This document shows positions 1-9,508 of a stretch of 64,000 nucleotides of DNA, one piece after another. The notes beneath the pieces were generated by a model that saw only the letters and a list, made by a program, of their open reading frames with translations, was not told where the DNA came from and did no database searches. The stretch is from NCBI RefSeq assembly GCF_028281565.1, contig NZ_JANQJQ010000008.1, positions 19,556 to 83,555 of the forward strand, written 5' to 3'. Positions within the stretch are counted from its first letter, which is position 1; every line of letters begins with the position of its first letter. This DNA is from Seonamhaeicola sp. GTDB lineage: Bacteria; Bacteroidota; Bacteroidia; Flavobacteriales; Flavobacteriaceae. The position numbers and the translations under genes were made by a program.

Positions 1-1726
1 CTTGTGGCCAGGAAACAGGGTTTTCAACTGTAAAAGGCGTCACATCTTCAACGGTTATCCGCATAGTGTCATAACTGGATTGCCCACCGGATGACGTGCT
101 TGGAGACCGGTCTCTTACGGTTAATGCCCAATCTAATGTTCTTCCAACGGTTGCTACGGTTTCCCAATCACTGCCCAGGGTAGGGTTGGTTTGGGTTGTG
201 TTTCCTGCCAAAACACTACTGAATCTTGGGATATATCTATCTGAAGTGCTTGAAGGTGGTAATGACCTGTTCATCGGTCCTGTGGTCAATGCTGGGCCGA
301 AGTTCAAGGCGTTTGTAACGCCGCTATCAATTTGTTCCCAGCAATAGGTAAGGTTGTCTCCGCTATCGGTATCAGTAGCGGATCCTTTTAAAACATAAGC
401 GGTTCCTTTAGGAATTGTATAATCATTACCGGCATCGGCACTTGGCGGATTATTAGTAATGGCTTCGGTAGTTTGACAGCTTTTCCCTGTTAGATTATCC
501 AATATTTGTTTGATACTGTGATAATGAAAATAATCATCGCCATTCAATTCCACATTATCAGCACCTTGAAGACCGGCATAAGCCATTATAGTAGTACCAC
601 TACCAGGCTCAGAATTAACTCCGGTGCCTTCACTTTCAAAAGCAAAAGTATGATTGGCACCCATTTGATGCCCGATTTCATGAGCTACAAAATCAATATC
701 GAATAAATCACCTTGAGGAACACCATTTGAGGGCGAAGTATAAGCGCTTCCTTTCGAGTTATTAGTACAAACACAACCAATACAACCGGCATTCCCACCA
801 CCACCGGAAGCACCAAAGAGGTGTCCGATGTCGTAATTGGTTTCACCAATAATATTTGTTATTGTTGTCTGAACTTCATTAGTCCAGGCTCCACCTGAGC
901 CTGTACCGGCATCAGAATACGGGTCCGTAGCGGGATCTGTATAGATAATTAAATCATTATTAGCTACGAGTTCAAAGGTAACGGCCATATCGGTTTCAAA
1001 AACTTCATTGACTCTACTCAGCGTAGCATTTACAGCGGCTAAAGCTCCGGCAACCGTACCACCATGGTAATTAGTATATTCACCTGTAACGGAAATGGCA
1101 ATTCTAAACTTTTGCAGGGTTTGATTATTAGCCCCGCCTTCATCAACTTTTAAAGTTGAATTGTTATTTTTTAAGGTTTCGTTTAATGACTCCATTGTTT
1201 TACAATCTAGATCATCATGACCATGCCTGTCGCTTTTATCATATAAAACATAAGTGTCAGATCCGCTTTCAAGAGGTTGCATAAACACGTTTGGTTTATC
1301 CGGATATGAAATCATAGTTTGGACGCCTTCAGGTGACACGCTCATTCTTAACCGGACTCCGGGATGGTCTAAACTAAACCCTATATACGATTTTATATCC
1401 GGGAATTTTGCCGCAAGTTCCGGGGAAAAAACGGGGGCTTCATAAATATTAAAGCGCTCCATGGTGCCTTCAATACCGGGAAGTGATATGATTGTATGTT
1501 CGCCTTTTTCTTTTGAATTCCTCAAAGCTACAGAGGCAGTATGCCTTTTAAATAAAGCTTTATCCAGCTTAAATAGATGCACTTTATTTTGATCTATTTC
1601 AAACTTAGAGATCCTTTCAAAATTTTCAACGGTTTCTATTTTTTTCCAAGAAGAATTTTGAGCAATACTTGAAAATGTAACCAAAAGCATTGCTATTGAA
1701 AAAACATAATGTAGTTTTGTTTTCAT
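1..1726 (-). CDS. Secreted reprolysin-like zinc metalloprotease, 5' part (runs off the window)
   Basis: Reading leftward from the ATG at 1726 the frame stays open to base 1, giving at least 575 residues. An N-terminal signal peptide is visible (MKTK, then a hydrophobic run ending in SSIAQ). About residues 349-359 read HEIGHQMGANH, the HExxHxxGxxH zinc site of metzincins, and an IMAYA Met-turn follows about 30 residues later. This is the layout of reprolysin-type (M12B-like) peptidases exported by Bacteroidota. A short Cys-rich stretch (GCIGCVC) lies upstream of the zinc site. The part after the catalytic domain, beginning NPPSADAG, resembles a PKD/Ig-like module. The C-terminus, where a T9SS sorting domain would be expected, is outside the window. 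The substrate is unknown. Confidence 0.9.
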   Translation of the reverse strand, partial: MKTKLHYVFSIAMLLVTFSSIAQNSSWKKIETVENFERISKFEIDQNKVHLFKLDKALFKRHTASVALRNSKEKGEHTIISLPGIEGTMERFNIYEAPVFSPELAAKFPDIKSYIGFSLDHPGVRLRMSVSPEGVQTMISYPDKPNVFMQPLESGSDTYVLYDKSDRHGHDDLDCKTMESLNETLKNNNSTLKVDEGGANNQTLQKFRIAISVTGEYTNYHGGTVAGALAAVNATLSRVNEVFETDMAVTFELVANNDLIIYTDPATDPYSDAGTGSGGAWTNEVQTTITNIIGETNYDIGHLFGASGGGGNAGCIGCVCTNNSKGSAYTSPSNGVPQGDLFDIDFVAHEIGHQMGANHTFAFESEGTGVNSEPGSGTTIMAYAGLQGADNVELNGDDYFHYHSIKQILDNLTGKSCQTTEAITNNPPSADAGNDYTIPKGTAYVLKGSATDTDSGDNLTYCWEQIDSGVTNALNFGPALTTGPMNRSLPPSSTSDRYIPRFSSVLAGNTTQTNPTLGSDWETVATVGRTLDWALTVRDRSPSTSSGGQSSYDTMRITVEDVTPFTVENPVSWPQ

Positions 1727-1795
1727 AAAGATTTTCAGGGCAATTTTATAACAAATCTAACTTTTTTAAATTAATTTAACAATTTAGCGTACTAA

Positions 1796-2734
1796 ATGAG
1801 TAGTGTAAAAAACATTACAGCATATAAATCTGTTAAACCTACGGTGGTTACCATCGGCACTTTTGATGGCGTTCATATAGGGCATAGAAAAATTATTAAT
1901 CGCCTTGTAAATACGGGAAGGCAAGAAGGCTTAAAATCTGTAATACTTACGTTTTTTCCGCATCCGCGAATGGTGCTTCAAAAAGATTCCAATATTAAAT
2001 TGATCAATACGATTAATGAAAGACGCCAGATTTTAGAGTCGGTCGGGTTGGATTTTTTGCTGATAAAAGAATTCACCCATGAGTTTTCCAGATTGACTGC
2101 AGAAGATTTTGTAAAAGAACTTTTGGTTGATAAGCTAAGAGCCAAAAAAGTGATCATTGGTTATGATCACCGATTTGGAAGAAACAGAAATGCCGATATT
2201 GAAGACCTAAAAACGTTTGGAGCGGTTTATGGGTTTGAAGTGGAAGAAATTTCGGCCCAGGATATTGATGATGTGGCAGTGAGTTCTACTAAAATCAGAA
2301 ATGCATTAAATAAGGGAGATATCACCAAAGCCAACGCATATTTAGGTTATAATTTTATGCTAACCGGAACTGTTACAAAAGGCAAAGGCCTGGGAAGGCA
2401 AATAGGGTTTCCAACAGCAAATATTACTATTGAAGAAGATTATAAATTAATACCTAAACAAGGCGCTTATATTGTAAAAGCAATTATTGAGGGTAATACT
2501 GTTTATGGTATGATGAACATAGGCATAAACCCAACAGTTAATGGGCAAAAAGAAACTATTGAGGTGCATTTTTTTAACTTCAAAGAGGATATTTATAATC
2601 AAAATGTTCAAATAGAACTTCTAAAGCGTATTCGTGATGAGGAAAAATTTGAATCGGTTGCTGTTTTAAAAGATCAACTTAAAAAAGATAAAGGCACCGC
2701 ACTTACTTATATAGCCAACCAGCATGGTCAATAA
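1796..2734 (+). CDS. ribF: Bifunctional riboflavin kinase / FAD synthetase
   Basis: It phosphorylates riboflavin to FMN and adenylates FMN to FAD in the cytoplasm. The N-terminal nucleotidyltransferase signature GTFDGVHIGH lies at about residues 21-30, with FFPHPR downstream. The C-terminal riboflavin kinase domain shows GRQIGFPTANI near residue 200, and NIGINPTVNG later. The length of 312 residues is normal for the family. The ATG at 1796 is the first start in frame and gives the expected N-terminus. The last 11 bases overlap the next gene, so the two are probably co-transcribed and translationally coupled. Confidence 0.96.
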   Translation: MSSVKNITAYKSVKPTVVTIGTFDGVHIGHRKIINRLVNTGRQEGLKSVILTFFPHPRMVLQKDSNIKLINTINERRQILESVGLDFLLIKEFTHEFSRLTAEDFVKELLVDKLRAKKVIIGYDHRFGRNRNADIEDLKTFGAVYGFEVEEISAQDIDDVAVSSTKIRNALNKGDITKANAYLGYNFMLTGTVTKGKGLGRQIGFPTANITIEEDYKLIPKQGAYIVKAIIEGNTVYGMMNIGINPTVNGQKETIEVHFFNFKEDIYNQNVQIELLKRIRDEEKFESVAVLKDQLKKDKGTALTYIANQHGQ

Positions 2735-4040
2735 GTGGTTGTTCAAACATATTGATAATTCTGCACTGGTAGTTTTCCGGATTATTTTCGGGCTCCTTTG
2801 TTTTTTGGAATCGGTGGGAGCCATTTTTACAGGTTGGATAAAAAGAACATTAATAGATCCTGAGTTTACATTTAGTTTTGTTGGCTTTGAATGGTTACAA
2901 CCCCTGCCCGGCTATTGGATGTATGTATATTATGCCGTTATGGGAGTTTTTGGCTTGTTCGTGATGCTGGGGTATAAATACAGGTTCAGTATCATAGCTT
3001 TCGGACTTATGTGGTCAGCAACCTATTTAATGCAAAAGTCGTCATACAACAATCACTACTATTTGCTCATGCTTTTATGTGGCATAATGACTTTTATGCC
3101 GGCAAACAGATACGCTTCTATTGATGCAAAACGAAACTCAAGTTTAAAAAGTTTATCAATGCCATATTGGTGTAAATGGGTATTTGTGCTACAACTTTTT
3201 ATAGTTTACACCTACGCATCGGTTGCAAAACTATATCCGGATTGGTTAGACACGACGGTTATAGAATTGCTCATGAAACCAAAGGCCGATTATTTTTTGG
3301 TAGGCGACTTGCTTCAACAAAAATGGGTGCATCATTTTTTAGCCTATGGCGGTATTCTTTTTGACGGCTTAATCATTCCGTTACTATTGTTTAAGCCCAC
3401 CAGGAAATATGCGTTTTTTGCTTCGATCTTCTTCCATTTATTCAATTCGTTTATCTTTCAAATAGGTATCTTTCCGTATTTGTCATTAGCGTTTTCTTTG
3501 TTCTTTTTTGAACCTGAAACTATTCACAGGATCTTCCTTAAAAGGAAACCTTTTTATAACTCAGAAGACATCATAGTACCTAATTATAAAGCACCGTTTA
3601 TCACGCTTTTTGGGATTTACTTTGTGTTTCAAATACTGTTACCATTGCGGCATCATATTATTGAAGACGATGTGTTATGGACCGAAGAAGGGCACAGGCT
3701 TTCATGGCGCATGATGCTCAGGGCCAAAAGCGGATCTGCGACTTATATCGTTCAGGTAAAAGAAACCGGGAGTAAAATAGTTATAAAACTGGATGACTAT
3801 TTAAGCAAAAAGCAGCAAAGAGGAGCCAGTACCAAACCGGATGTTATTTGGCAGTTTGCACAACGGTTAAAAGAAAAGTTTAAAGAAAACAACCAGGAGA
3901 TCTCAGTGTTTGTAAACTGTAGCGTAAGTGTAAATGGAAAGCCTTATAAACAGCTAACAAACCCGGATGTGGATTTGGCTAATGTAGCCTGGGAAACTTT
4001 CAAACATAGTAAGTGGATTTTGCCTTCAAAAGCAGATTGA
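2724..4040 (+). CDS. HTTM-domain membrane protein (vitamin K-dependent gamma-carboxylase-like)
   Basis: This is a 438-residue polytopic membrane protein. Several hydrophobic segments fill the first 300 residues, followed by a soluble C-terminal domain of about 130 residues. The segment containing VAKLYPDWLD (about residue 165) and the general layout match the HTTM family, which includes vertebrate gamma-glutamyl carboxylase. Bacterial members have no settled function. The start overlaps the end of ribF by 11 bases, so the genes form an operon. The pairing with a flavin gene may only be convenience of transcription. I assign the family with good confidence but no reaction. Confidence 0.85.
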   Translation: MVNKWLFKHIDNSALVVFRIIFGLLCFLESVGAIFTGWIKRTLIDPEFTFSFVGFEWLQPLPGYWMYVYYAVMGVFGLFVMLGYKYRFSIIAFGLMWSATYLMQKSSYNNHYYLLMLLCGIMTFMPANRYASIDAKRNSSLKSLSMPYWCKWVFVLQLFIVYTYASVAKLYPDWLDTTVIELLMKPKADYFLVGDLLQQKWVHHFLAYGGILFDGLIIPLLLFKPTRKYAFFASIFFHLFNSFIFQIGIFPYLSLAFSLFFFEPETIHRIFLKRKPFYNSEDIIVPNYKAPFITLFGIYFVFQILLPLRHHIIEDDVLWTEEGHRLSWRMMLRAKSGSATYIVQVKETGSKIVIKLDDYLSKKQQRGASTKPDVIWQFAQRLKEKFKENNQEISVFVNCSVSVNGKPYKQLTNPDVDLANVAWETFKHSKWILPSKAD

Positions 4041-4063
4041 TTATAAAAAATCATGTACTTTTG
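4037..4063 (+). promoter_or_regulatory. Bacteroidota-type promoter of serS
   Basis: TACTTTTG at 4056-4063 matches the -7 consensus TAnnTTTG exactly, and a TTG at 4037-4039 sits 16 bases upstream in the -33 position. The expected transcription start is near 4068, so a start codon at 4053 would not be in the mRNA. This favours the ATG at 4083. The same string ATGTACTTTT recurs at 12610 and 55408. Confidence 0.7.
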
Positions 4064-4082
4064 TCGCTCAAATTTTCAAGAC

Positions 4083-5354
4083 ATGTTACAAGTACCTTTT
4101 ATTAGAGACAATAAGGATTTGGTGATAGCCCGTTTAGCAAAGCGAAACATGGATGCTACCGAGGATATTAACCAGGTAATTGCTTTTGATGAAGACAGGA
4201 GACGTATTCAGGCGGAGTTGGATAATACCTTGGCAGAGTCTAATGCACTTTCAAAAGAAATTGGTATGTTGTTCAAGTCCGGTGAGGTTGAAAAAGCGAA
4301 TCTTATAAAAGCGAAAACAGGTGAGTTAAAAGAAGCTTCTAAAAAACTTTCTGAAGATCTTAATAATAAGACCAATGCGTTAAATGAATTGCTTTATAAA
4401 ATCCCAAATGTTCCCAACGATATTGTTCCGGCAGGAAATACTGAAGATGATAACGAAGAGGTTTTTAGAGAAGGGGATATCCCCGTTTTAGAGGAGGGTG
4501 CCTTACCGCATTGGGAGTTGGCTAAAAAGTATGACATCATAGATTTTGAGCTTGGGAACAAAATAACAGGAGCCGGATTTCCGGTTTATAAAGGGAAAGG
4601 AGCCAAACTGCAACGGGCTTTAATAACCTATTTTTTAGATAAGAATACCGAAGCAGGTTATACAGAATTCCAGTTACCGCATTTGGTGAACGAAGCGTCA
4701 GGTTTTGGAACAGGGCAACTGCCGGATAAAGAAGGGCAAATGTACCATGTCACGGCCGACAATTTGTATTTGATACCAACAGCTGAGGTCCCCGGAACCA
4801 ATATTTTCAGAGATGTTGTTTTAAGCGAAAGCGAACTGCCTTTGGCCATTACGGGATACACCCCTTGTTTTCGCCGTGAAGCCGGAAGTTACGGAGCGCA
4901 TGTAAGAGGCTTGAACAGATTGCATCAGTTTGATAAAGTTGAAATATTACGGGTAGAACACCCTTCCAAATCTTATGATGCTTTAGATGGTATGGTGGCT
5001 CACGTTAAAACCATTTTACAGGAATTAAAATTGCCATATAGAATATTAAGACTGTGTGGCGGCGATTTAGGCTTTACATCAGCTCTAACGTATGATTTTG
5101 AAGTATTTTCAACGGCCCAGGACAGATGGTTGGAAATATCCTCTGTTTCTAATTTTGAAACCTTTCAAGCTAACCGGTTAAAGCTTCGTTTTAAAAACAG
5201 TAATGGTAAAAACGAATTGGCGCATACCTTAAATGGAAGTTCATTAGCATTACCAAGAGTATTAGCCGGAATTTTAGAAAATTATCAGACAAAGGAAGGT
5301 ATTGTAGTGCCTGAAGTTTTACAGTCTTATACAGGCTTTAAAATCATAGATTAA
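4083..5354 (+). CDS. serS: Serine--tRNA ligase
   Basis: This class II aminoacyl-tRNA synthetase charges tRNA-Ser with serine. The N-terminal coiled-coil arm that grips the tRNA covers about residues 25-105 (rich in E, K and A). The catalytic core shows the motif 2 region around TPCFRREAGSYG and motif 3 near LNGSSLALPR, close to the C-terminus. Translation from the ATG at 4083 gives 423 residues beginning MLQVPFIRDN, as in other SerRS proteins. An in-frame ATG 30 bases upstream overlaps the promoter box and is rejected. A strong terminator hairpin follows at 5584. Confidence 0.97.
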   Translation: MLQVPFIRDNKDLVIARLAKRNMDATEDINQVIAFDEDRRRIQAELDNTLAESNALSKEIGMLFKSGEVEKANLIKAKTGELKEASKKLSEDLNNKTNALNELLYKIPNVPNDIVPAGNTEDDNEEVFREGDIPVLEEGALPHWELAKKYDIIDFELGNKITGAGFPVYKGKGAKLQRALITYFLDKNTEAGYTEFQLPHLVNEASGFGTGQLPDKEGQMYHVTADNLYLIPTAEVPGTNIFRDVVLSESELPLAITGYTPCFRREAGSYGAHVRGLNRLHQFDKVEILRVEHPSKSYDALDGMVAHVKTILQELKLPYRILRLCGGDLGFTSALTYDFEVFSTAQDRWLEISSVSNFETFQANRLKLRFKNSNGKNELAHTLNGSSLALPRVLAGILENYQTKEGIVVPEVLQSYTGFKIID

Positions 5355-5391
5355 AGCATTTTTTGAATGTCCATAATCAATTATAACCCTA

Positions 5392-5525
5392 GTGTCACCC
5401 TGAATTCATTTCAGGGTCTCATAATATTGATTTAAAGTTATTATGCGATGCTGAAATTGAAAATTCATGAACTCTTTTTAATTTATGATCTAATACTCGT
5501 GAATAAACAAGTTCAGCATGACAGA
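5392..5525. repeat. Interspersed palindromic repeat (TGTCA-nn-CTGAA family)
   Basis: The left end carries CCCTGAAttcatTTCAGGG (5398-5416) preceded by GTGTCA. The right end carries CAAGTTCAGCATGACA, an approximate inverted copy. The same words occur at 16446-16474 and 40666-40737, always in intergenic DNA, so this is a dispersed repeat and not part of a gene. Confidence 0.6.
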
Positions 5526-5583
5526 AAATCTATATTATGACAAAAAACGGGTCATAAGCATTTTATAACATATATATCGCGAA

Positions 5584-5620
5584 AATAAAACCTTACAAAT
5601 CTGTAGGGTTTTATTATTTT
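5584..5620 (+). terminator. Rho-independent terminator after serS
   Basis: AATAAAACC pairs with GGTTTTATT, and the inner TTACA/TGTAG arm extends the stem around a 4-base loop. A T-rich run follows. The arms are A-rich and T-rich, so it could work in both directions. Confidence 0.75.
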
Positions 5621-5733
5621 AATCGATAAAGTGCAAGTTATTAACGCTGTTCAACGAAATTAATTCAATTTTCTTTGTTTTTGTGGTTTTATTTTAGATG
5701 TTAGCCTCACCAAATCTATCAAACCTACTAACC

Positions 5734-5856
5734 ATGAAAAATTTAAAGCGCCTTATTATTTTAATTGCACTCATTTTTTTCGCAGGTAAGGTGTTGTTTT
5801 CAGACTTTCAAATTGTAAAGTCCGAAGATAACTCAACTGCTATTGTGAGCAAATAG
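5734..5856 (+). CDS. Small exported or membrane-anchored peptide, 40 aa
   Basis: An ATG at 5734 opens a 40-residue frame ending at TAG 5854-5856. It begins MKNLKRLIILIALIFFAG, a basic start followed by a hydrophobic helix typical of a signal peptide or a single membrane anchor. A short polar tail follows (SDFQIVKSEDNSTAIVSK). A promoter-like TTTG...TATTTTAG lies about 45-65 bases upstream and a terminator hairpin follows at 5997, so this would be a complete single-gene transcription unit in an otherwise empty gap. There is no recognisable family. The evidence is the start, composition and flanking signals, without homology. Confidence 0.5.
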   Translation: MKNLKRLIILIALIFFAGKVLFSDFQIVKSEDNSTAIVSK

Positions 5857-5996
5857 GGATTTATATCATTTAAGGAATCCTTTGTTAAAGATTTAAGGTT
5901 TTTTCCTTATTAAAAAAGTTGTCCCCAATCTGAATAATACCATCGTTTTTAAATTTAACGGTAGTTAATGGAACATTTATTTTTGGTTGGTTAGTG

Positions 5997-6025
5997 TGCC
6001 CGAAATTTATTTCGGGCATTTTTTT
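5997..6025 (+). terminator. Rho-independent terminator
   Basis: TGCCCGAAAT (5997-6006) pairs perfectly with ATTTCGGGCA (6009-6018) and is followed by a T run. It lies downstream of the 40-residue peptide gene. It overlaps a possible upstream start of the TPR gene, which argues that the real start of that gene is at 6074. Confidence 0.8.
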
Positions 6026-6073
6026 ATCATAATATTTAGAATGACTACTTCGCACATTTGTTATATTTACATC

Positions 6074-7849
6074 ATGAGATTGCTTTTCGTTTTATGTTTA
6101 CTCTTATCGGTTAATCTATTTGCACAAGATGCTAACTTGGCCATGGATTATTTTAAAAGGGGCGAGTATGAAAAGGCACTCCATGAGTATAAGAAGTTGT
6201 ATGCCCAAAGTGCTTCAAACATAAATTACATCAATCAGATCGTAGCTTCACATCAGCAATTGGAACAATATGATGAAGCAGAAGCATTTCTTCAAAAACT
6301 TGTTGCAAGAATAAATTACCCGGCATTTTATGTTGAGTTAGGATTTAATTATCAGCTTAAAAATGATTTGGAACAAGCTAACTTAAACTATAAAAAGGCA
6401 TTGGATCATATAGATTTAAGGCCAAGTAACGTGTTCGCTATAGCCAGAGCTTTTCAAAGTCATTCGCTTTTAAATGAAGCGGTTATTGCCTATGAAAAAG
6501 CCATGCAATTAAATCCGGATTATAATTTTAACATTCAATTGGCCCAGTTATACGGAGAACAAGGCAAAATTGAAAAGATGCTGAACAGCTATTTGAATTT
6601 TGCCGAATCTAACCAGGTGGCTCTACCCGATATAAAACGGAGAATAAACGGATTTTTAAGTGATAATGGCGACAACGAAAATAATGTGCTGTTCAGAAAA
6701 ATTTTGCTAAAAAAAATGCAGCAAAAACCCAACTTACTTTGGAACCAAATGCTAAGTTGGTTATTCATCCAACAAAAAGATTTTAAAAAAGCCTTTATTC
6801 AGGAAAAAGCCATTTTTAACAGACAACCGGAAGGTTTAGAAAGAATTAAAGAATTGGCTTTAATTTCGGCCAATGAAAATAAAAATGATATAGCTAAAGA
6901 AATTTTCAATTATATCATTGATACGGCACAGGATCTGGACACTAAACTAAGAGCCCATTATAATTTGATTCAGATTGAGACCAAAGAAAGTTCTGCCGAA
7001 AATTATGACATCATAAATGAAAAATACTTAACTCTTTTTGAAGAATTTGGAACCTTTTCACAGACTTTAAACTTGCAAATAGCCTATGGTCATTTTTTGG
7101 CTTTTTATATGAATAAAACCAATGAAGCTTCTAAATTTTTAGAAAAAACATTGCAATTGCCCTTATCAGAATTGCAAAAAGCCCAGGTAAAATTAGAACT
7201 GGGTGATATTTTGGTTTTGCAGGAGAAATTCAATCAGGCATTAATTTATTATACCCAAATTCAGCGTAATTTGAAGAATAGTACGGTATCTCAGGAAGCC
7301 CGATTTAGGGTAGCAAAAACCAGTTATTATAAAGGCGATTTTAAGTGGGCGGAATCACAACTTAAAGTTTTAAAATCATCAACATCACAATTGATAGCCA
7401 ACGATGCGTTAGATTTAAAACTCCTTATTTCTGACAATAAGTATGAGGACTCAACTCAAACCGCTTTAAAGCTTTATGCCAAAGCAGATCTGCTGGCATT
7501 TCAGAATAAAAAGGACGAAGCCATTTCATTATTGAACAAAATTTTAAACGAACATAAAACGGAACCAATCATAGCTCAAACGCTGTTTAAGCAGGGGCAA
7601 TTATTTAAGGAACAAGGCGCTTTGGATAAAGCGGTAACCAACTTTGAGCTGCTCATTGAAAACTATAGAGATGGTATTTTGGTTGATGATGCGTATTTTA
7701 ATTTAGGGCTTTTGTATGAAAAAGCATTAAATCAACCGGAAAAGGCAAAACCGTTGTATGAGCAGATCATTTTCAATCATGCCGATAGCATTTATTTTGT
7801 GGAGGCTAGAAAACGATATAGAGCATTACGTGGTGATGCTATAAATTAG
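6074..7849 (+). CDS. Secreted or periplasmic tetratricopeptide repeat protein
   Basis: The 591-residue product starts with a clear signal peptide (MRLLFVLCLLLSVNLFAQ). After it the protein is helical, with many TPR-like units: two near the N-terminus (MDYFKRGEYEKALHEYKKLY, about residues 24-43) and further units near the C-terminus (DKAVTNFELLIENYRDG and EKAKPLYEQIIFNHADS). Such proteins scaffold complexes in the periplasm. No catalytic motif is present and no partner can be named. An in-frame start 87 bases upstream lies in a terminator hairpin and would bury the signal peptide, so I use the ATG at 6074. Confidence 0.85.
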   Translation: MRLLFVLCLLLSVNLFAQDANLAMDYFKRGEYEKALHEYKKLYAQSASNINYINQIVASHQQLEQYDEAEAFLQKLVARINYPAFYVELGFNYQLKNDLEQANLNYKKALDHIDLRPSNVFAIARAFQSHSLLNEAVIAYEKAMQLNPDYNFNIQLAQLYGEQGKIEKMLNSYLNFAESNQVALPDIKRRINGFLSDNGDNENNVLFRKILLKKMQQKPNLLWNQMLSWLFIQQKDFKKAFIQEKAIFNRQPEGLERIKELALISANENKNDIAKEIFNYIIDTAQDLDTKLRAHYNLIQIETKESSAENYDIINEKYLTLFEEFGTFSQTLNLQIAYGHFLAFYMNKTNEASKFLEKTLQLPLSELQKAQVKLELGDILVLQEKFNQALIYYTQIQRNLKNSTVSQEARFRVAKTSYYKGDFKWAESQLKVLKSSTSQLIANDALDLKLLISDNKYEDSTQTALKLYAKADLLAFQNKKDEAISLLNKILNEHKTEPIIAQTLFKQGQLFKEQGALDKAVTNFELLIENYRDGILVDDAYFNLGLLYEKALNQPEKAKPLYEQIIFNHADSIYFVEARKRYRALRGDAIN

Positions 7850-7911
7850 ATCTCAAATTCGAATATTTTGGCTTTGGAATTTAGTGCTTGAGTTTTAAAT
7901 TTTACTAGATT

Positions 7912-8241
7912 ATGATAATATATAACGTAACAGCAAATATTGATGAATCTATTCATGGCGAATGGCTGGCATGGATCAAAGATCATATTCCGGAGGTTTT
8001 ATCAACCGGAAAATTTAATAAAGCTACATTAACAAGAGTTTTGGTAAAAGAAGATATGGGTGGTGTTACATATTCCATTCAATATAGAGCCCATTCAAGA
8101 GAAGCGTTAGACGCCTACTATGAAGAAGATGCCCAAAGAATGCGGGCTGACGCCATAAAACGATTTGCCGATAAAATGGTGGCTTTTAGAACAGAACTGG
8201 AGTTAATAGACGAGTATTTCGTAGACATTAACCCTAATTAA
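7912..8241 (+). CDS. DUF4286 family protein
   Basis: This is a 109-residue soluble protein beginning MIIYNVTANIDESIHGEWLAW, which fits DUF4286, a small Bacteroidota family with a ferredoxin-like (dimeric alpha/beta barrel) appearance. Function is unknown. It lies 62 bases after the TPR gene and 21 bases before the acetyltransferase, on the same strand, so it may be part of a run through rsmA and mgtE. No active-site residues can be picked out. Confidence 0.8.
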   Translation: MIIYNVTANIDESIHGEWLAWIKDHIPEVLSTGKFNKATLTRVLVKEDMGGVTYSIQYRAHSREALDAYYEEDAQRMRADAIKRFADKMVAFRTELELIDEYFVDINPN

Positions 8242-8262
8242 TACACTTTTGAAACGGAACCT

Positions 8263-8694
8263 ATGGATATAAGAGAATTAGAAAGCGTAAATGATGAGGT
8301 CTTAAATGCTTTTAAAAATTTAATCCCTTTACTCGCTTCTACATGTGCATTACCCACAAGAAAAGATTTGGAAACTATAGTCTATTCAGACAACACAAAA
8401 CTTTTTATTGCTAAAGAAGGCCATGACATCATAGGAACATTAACCCTGGTTTTCAACAAAATACCAACGGGAGAAAAAGCTTGGATAGAGGATGTAGTAG
8501 TTAGTGATAAATCCAGGGGCAAGGGCATTGGTAAAAGCTTAACCCAATTTGCCGTAGACTATGCCATTAGTAAAGGTGTCAATAAAATAGATTTAACATC
8601 AAGCCCGGAGCGTATTGCTGCTAACAATCTATATCAAAAGTTAGGCTTTAAAAAAAGGGCAACCAATGTCTATAGATATTTTGGGAAAAAATAA
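8263..8694 (+). CDS. GNAT family N-acetyltransferase
   Basis: The 143-residue product has the GNAT fold. The acetyl-CoA binding motif A is visible as VVSDKSRGKGIGKSLTQFAV (about residues 86-105), followed by the motif B region NNLYQKLGFKKR. The substrate is not deducible; it is the size of a minimal single-domain acetyltransferase. It lies 21 bases downstream of DUF4286 and 19 bases upstream of rsmA. In other bacteria rsmA neighbours sometimes include GNATs, but that does not identify a ribosomal target here. Confidence 0.85.
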   Translation: MDIRELESVNDEVLNAFKNLIPLLASTCALPTRKDLETIVYSDNTKLFIAKEGHDIIGTLTLVFNKIPTGEKAWIEDVVVSDKSRGKGIGKSLTQFAVDYAISKGVNKIDLTSSPERIAANNLYQKLGFKKRATNVYRYFGKK

Positions 8695-8713
8695 ATTAAA
8701 GCATCAATAATTC

Positions 8714-9508
8714 GTGGCTAGTAATTCTAACCAACATCAGGTAAAGGCAAAAAAACATCTGGGCCAGCATTTTTTAAAAGATGAAAATATTGCCAGGAAA
8801 ATAGGTGATACACTTACTTTGAACGGGTACAAAAAAGTGTTGGAAATTGGCCCGGGCATGGGCGTGCTCACCAAATACCTGTTACAAAAAGATGTTGAAA
8901 CCTATGTGATTGAAATTGATACCGAATCTGTAGCATACCTGCAGGCCAATTTCCTTAATTTGGCATCGCGGATCATTGAAAAGGATTTCCTGAAATATGA
9001 CCTAGGCCAGGTGTTTAATGACGAATCTTTTGCCATAACCGGAAACTTTCCATATAACATTTCGTCACAAATAGTTTTCAAAGCATTAGAATGGCGCCAT
9101 CAGATTCCGGAGTTCACCGGGATGTTTCAGAAAGAAGTGGCACAGCGTATCTGTTCAAAAGAAGGTAGTAAAGTATATGGTATTCTATCTGTATTAACCC
9201 AGGCATTTTATGATGCGGACTATTTATTCACGGTGCCACCATCAGTTTTTAATCCACCGCCTAAAGTGGACTCAGGCGTTTTAAGACTTATTAGAAAAAC
9301 AGATTATAAATTACCTTGTGACGAGACATTATTCTTCAAAGTGGTTAAAACAGCATTTCAGCAGCGTAGAAAAACACTTCGTAACAGTTTAAAAACATTC
9401 AATTTATCAGATAATTTAAAAGCAAATAGTATATTTGGCAAGCGTCCGGAACAATTAAGTGTTCCTGAGTTCATAGAACTTACTTTGAGGATTGAAAAGG
9501 ACGCTTGA
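8714..9508 (+). CDS. rsmA: 16S rRNA adenine(1518)-N6/adenine(1519)-N6 dimethyltransferase
   Basis: It dimethylates two adjacent adenosines in the terminal loop of 16S rRNA during small-subunit maturation. It shows the family motifs in order: [11 protein letters not shown] near the N-terminus, the SAM-binding [12 protein letters not shown], and the catalytic NFPYNIS. The length of 264 residues is normal. The start is a GTG at 8714, because no ATG lies upstream of the conserved LGQHFL motif and a stop precedes the GTG. Its stop overlaps the TTG start of mgtE, which implies translational coupling. Confidence 0.96.
   Translation: MASNSNQHQVKAKKHLGQHFLKDENIARKIGDTLTLNGYKKVLEIGPGMGVLTKYLLQKDVETYVIEIDTESVAYLQANFLNLASRIIEKDFLKYDLGQVFNDESFAITGNFPYNISSQIVFKALEWRHQIPEFTGMFQKEVAQRICSKEGSKVYGILSVLTQAFYDADYLFTVPPSVFNPPPKVDSGVLRLIRKTDYKLPCDETLFFKVVKTAFQQRRKTLRNSLKTFNLSDNLKANSIFGKRPEQLSVPEFIELTLRIEKDA

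Noticed and set aside
96..347. Plus-strand frames at 96-347, 506-706 and 1254-1445
   Set aside because: All are opposite the metalloprotease frame, which has a signal peptide, the HExxHxxGxxH site and a Met-turn.
4658..4861. Open frame on the minus strand within serS
   Set aside because: It lies wholly inside a well-supported gene, has no promoter box and no recognisable domain.
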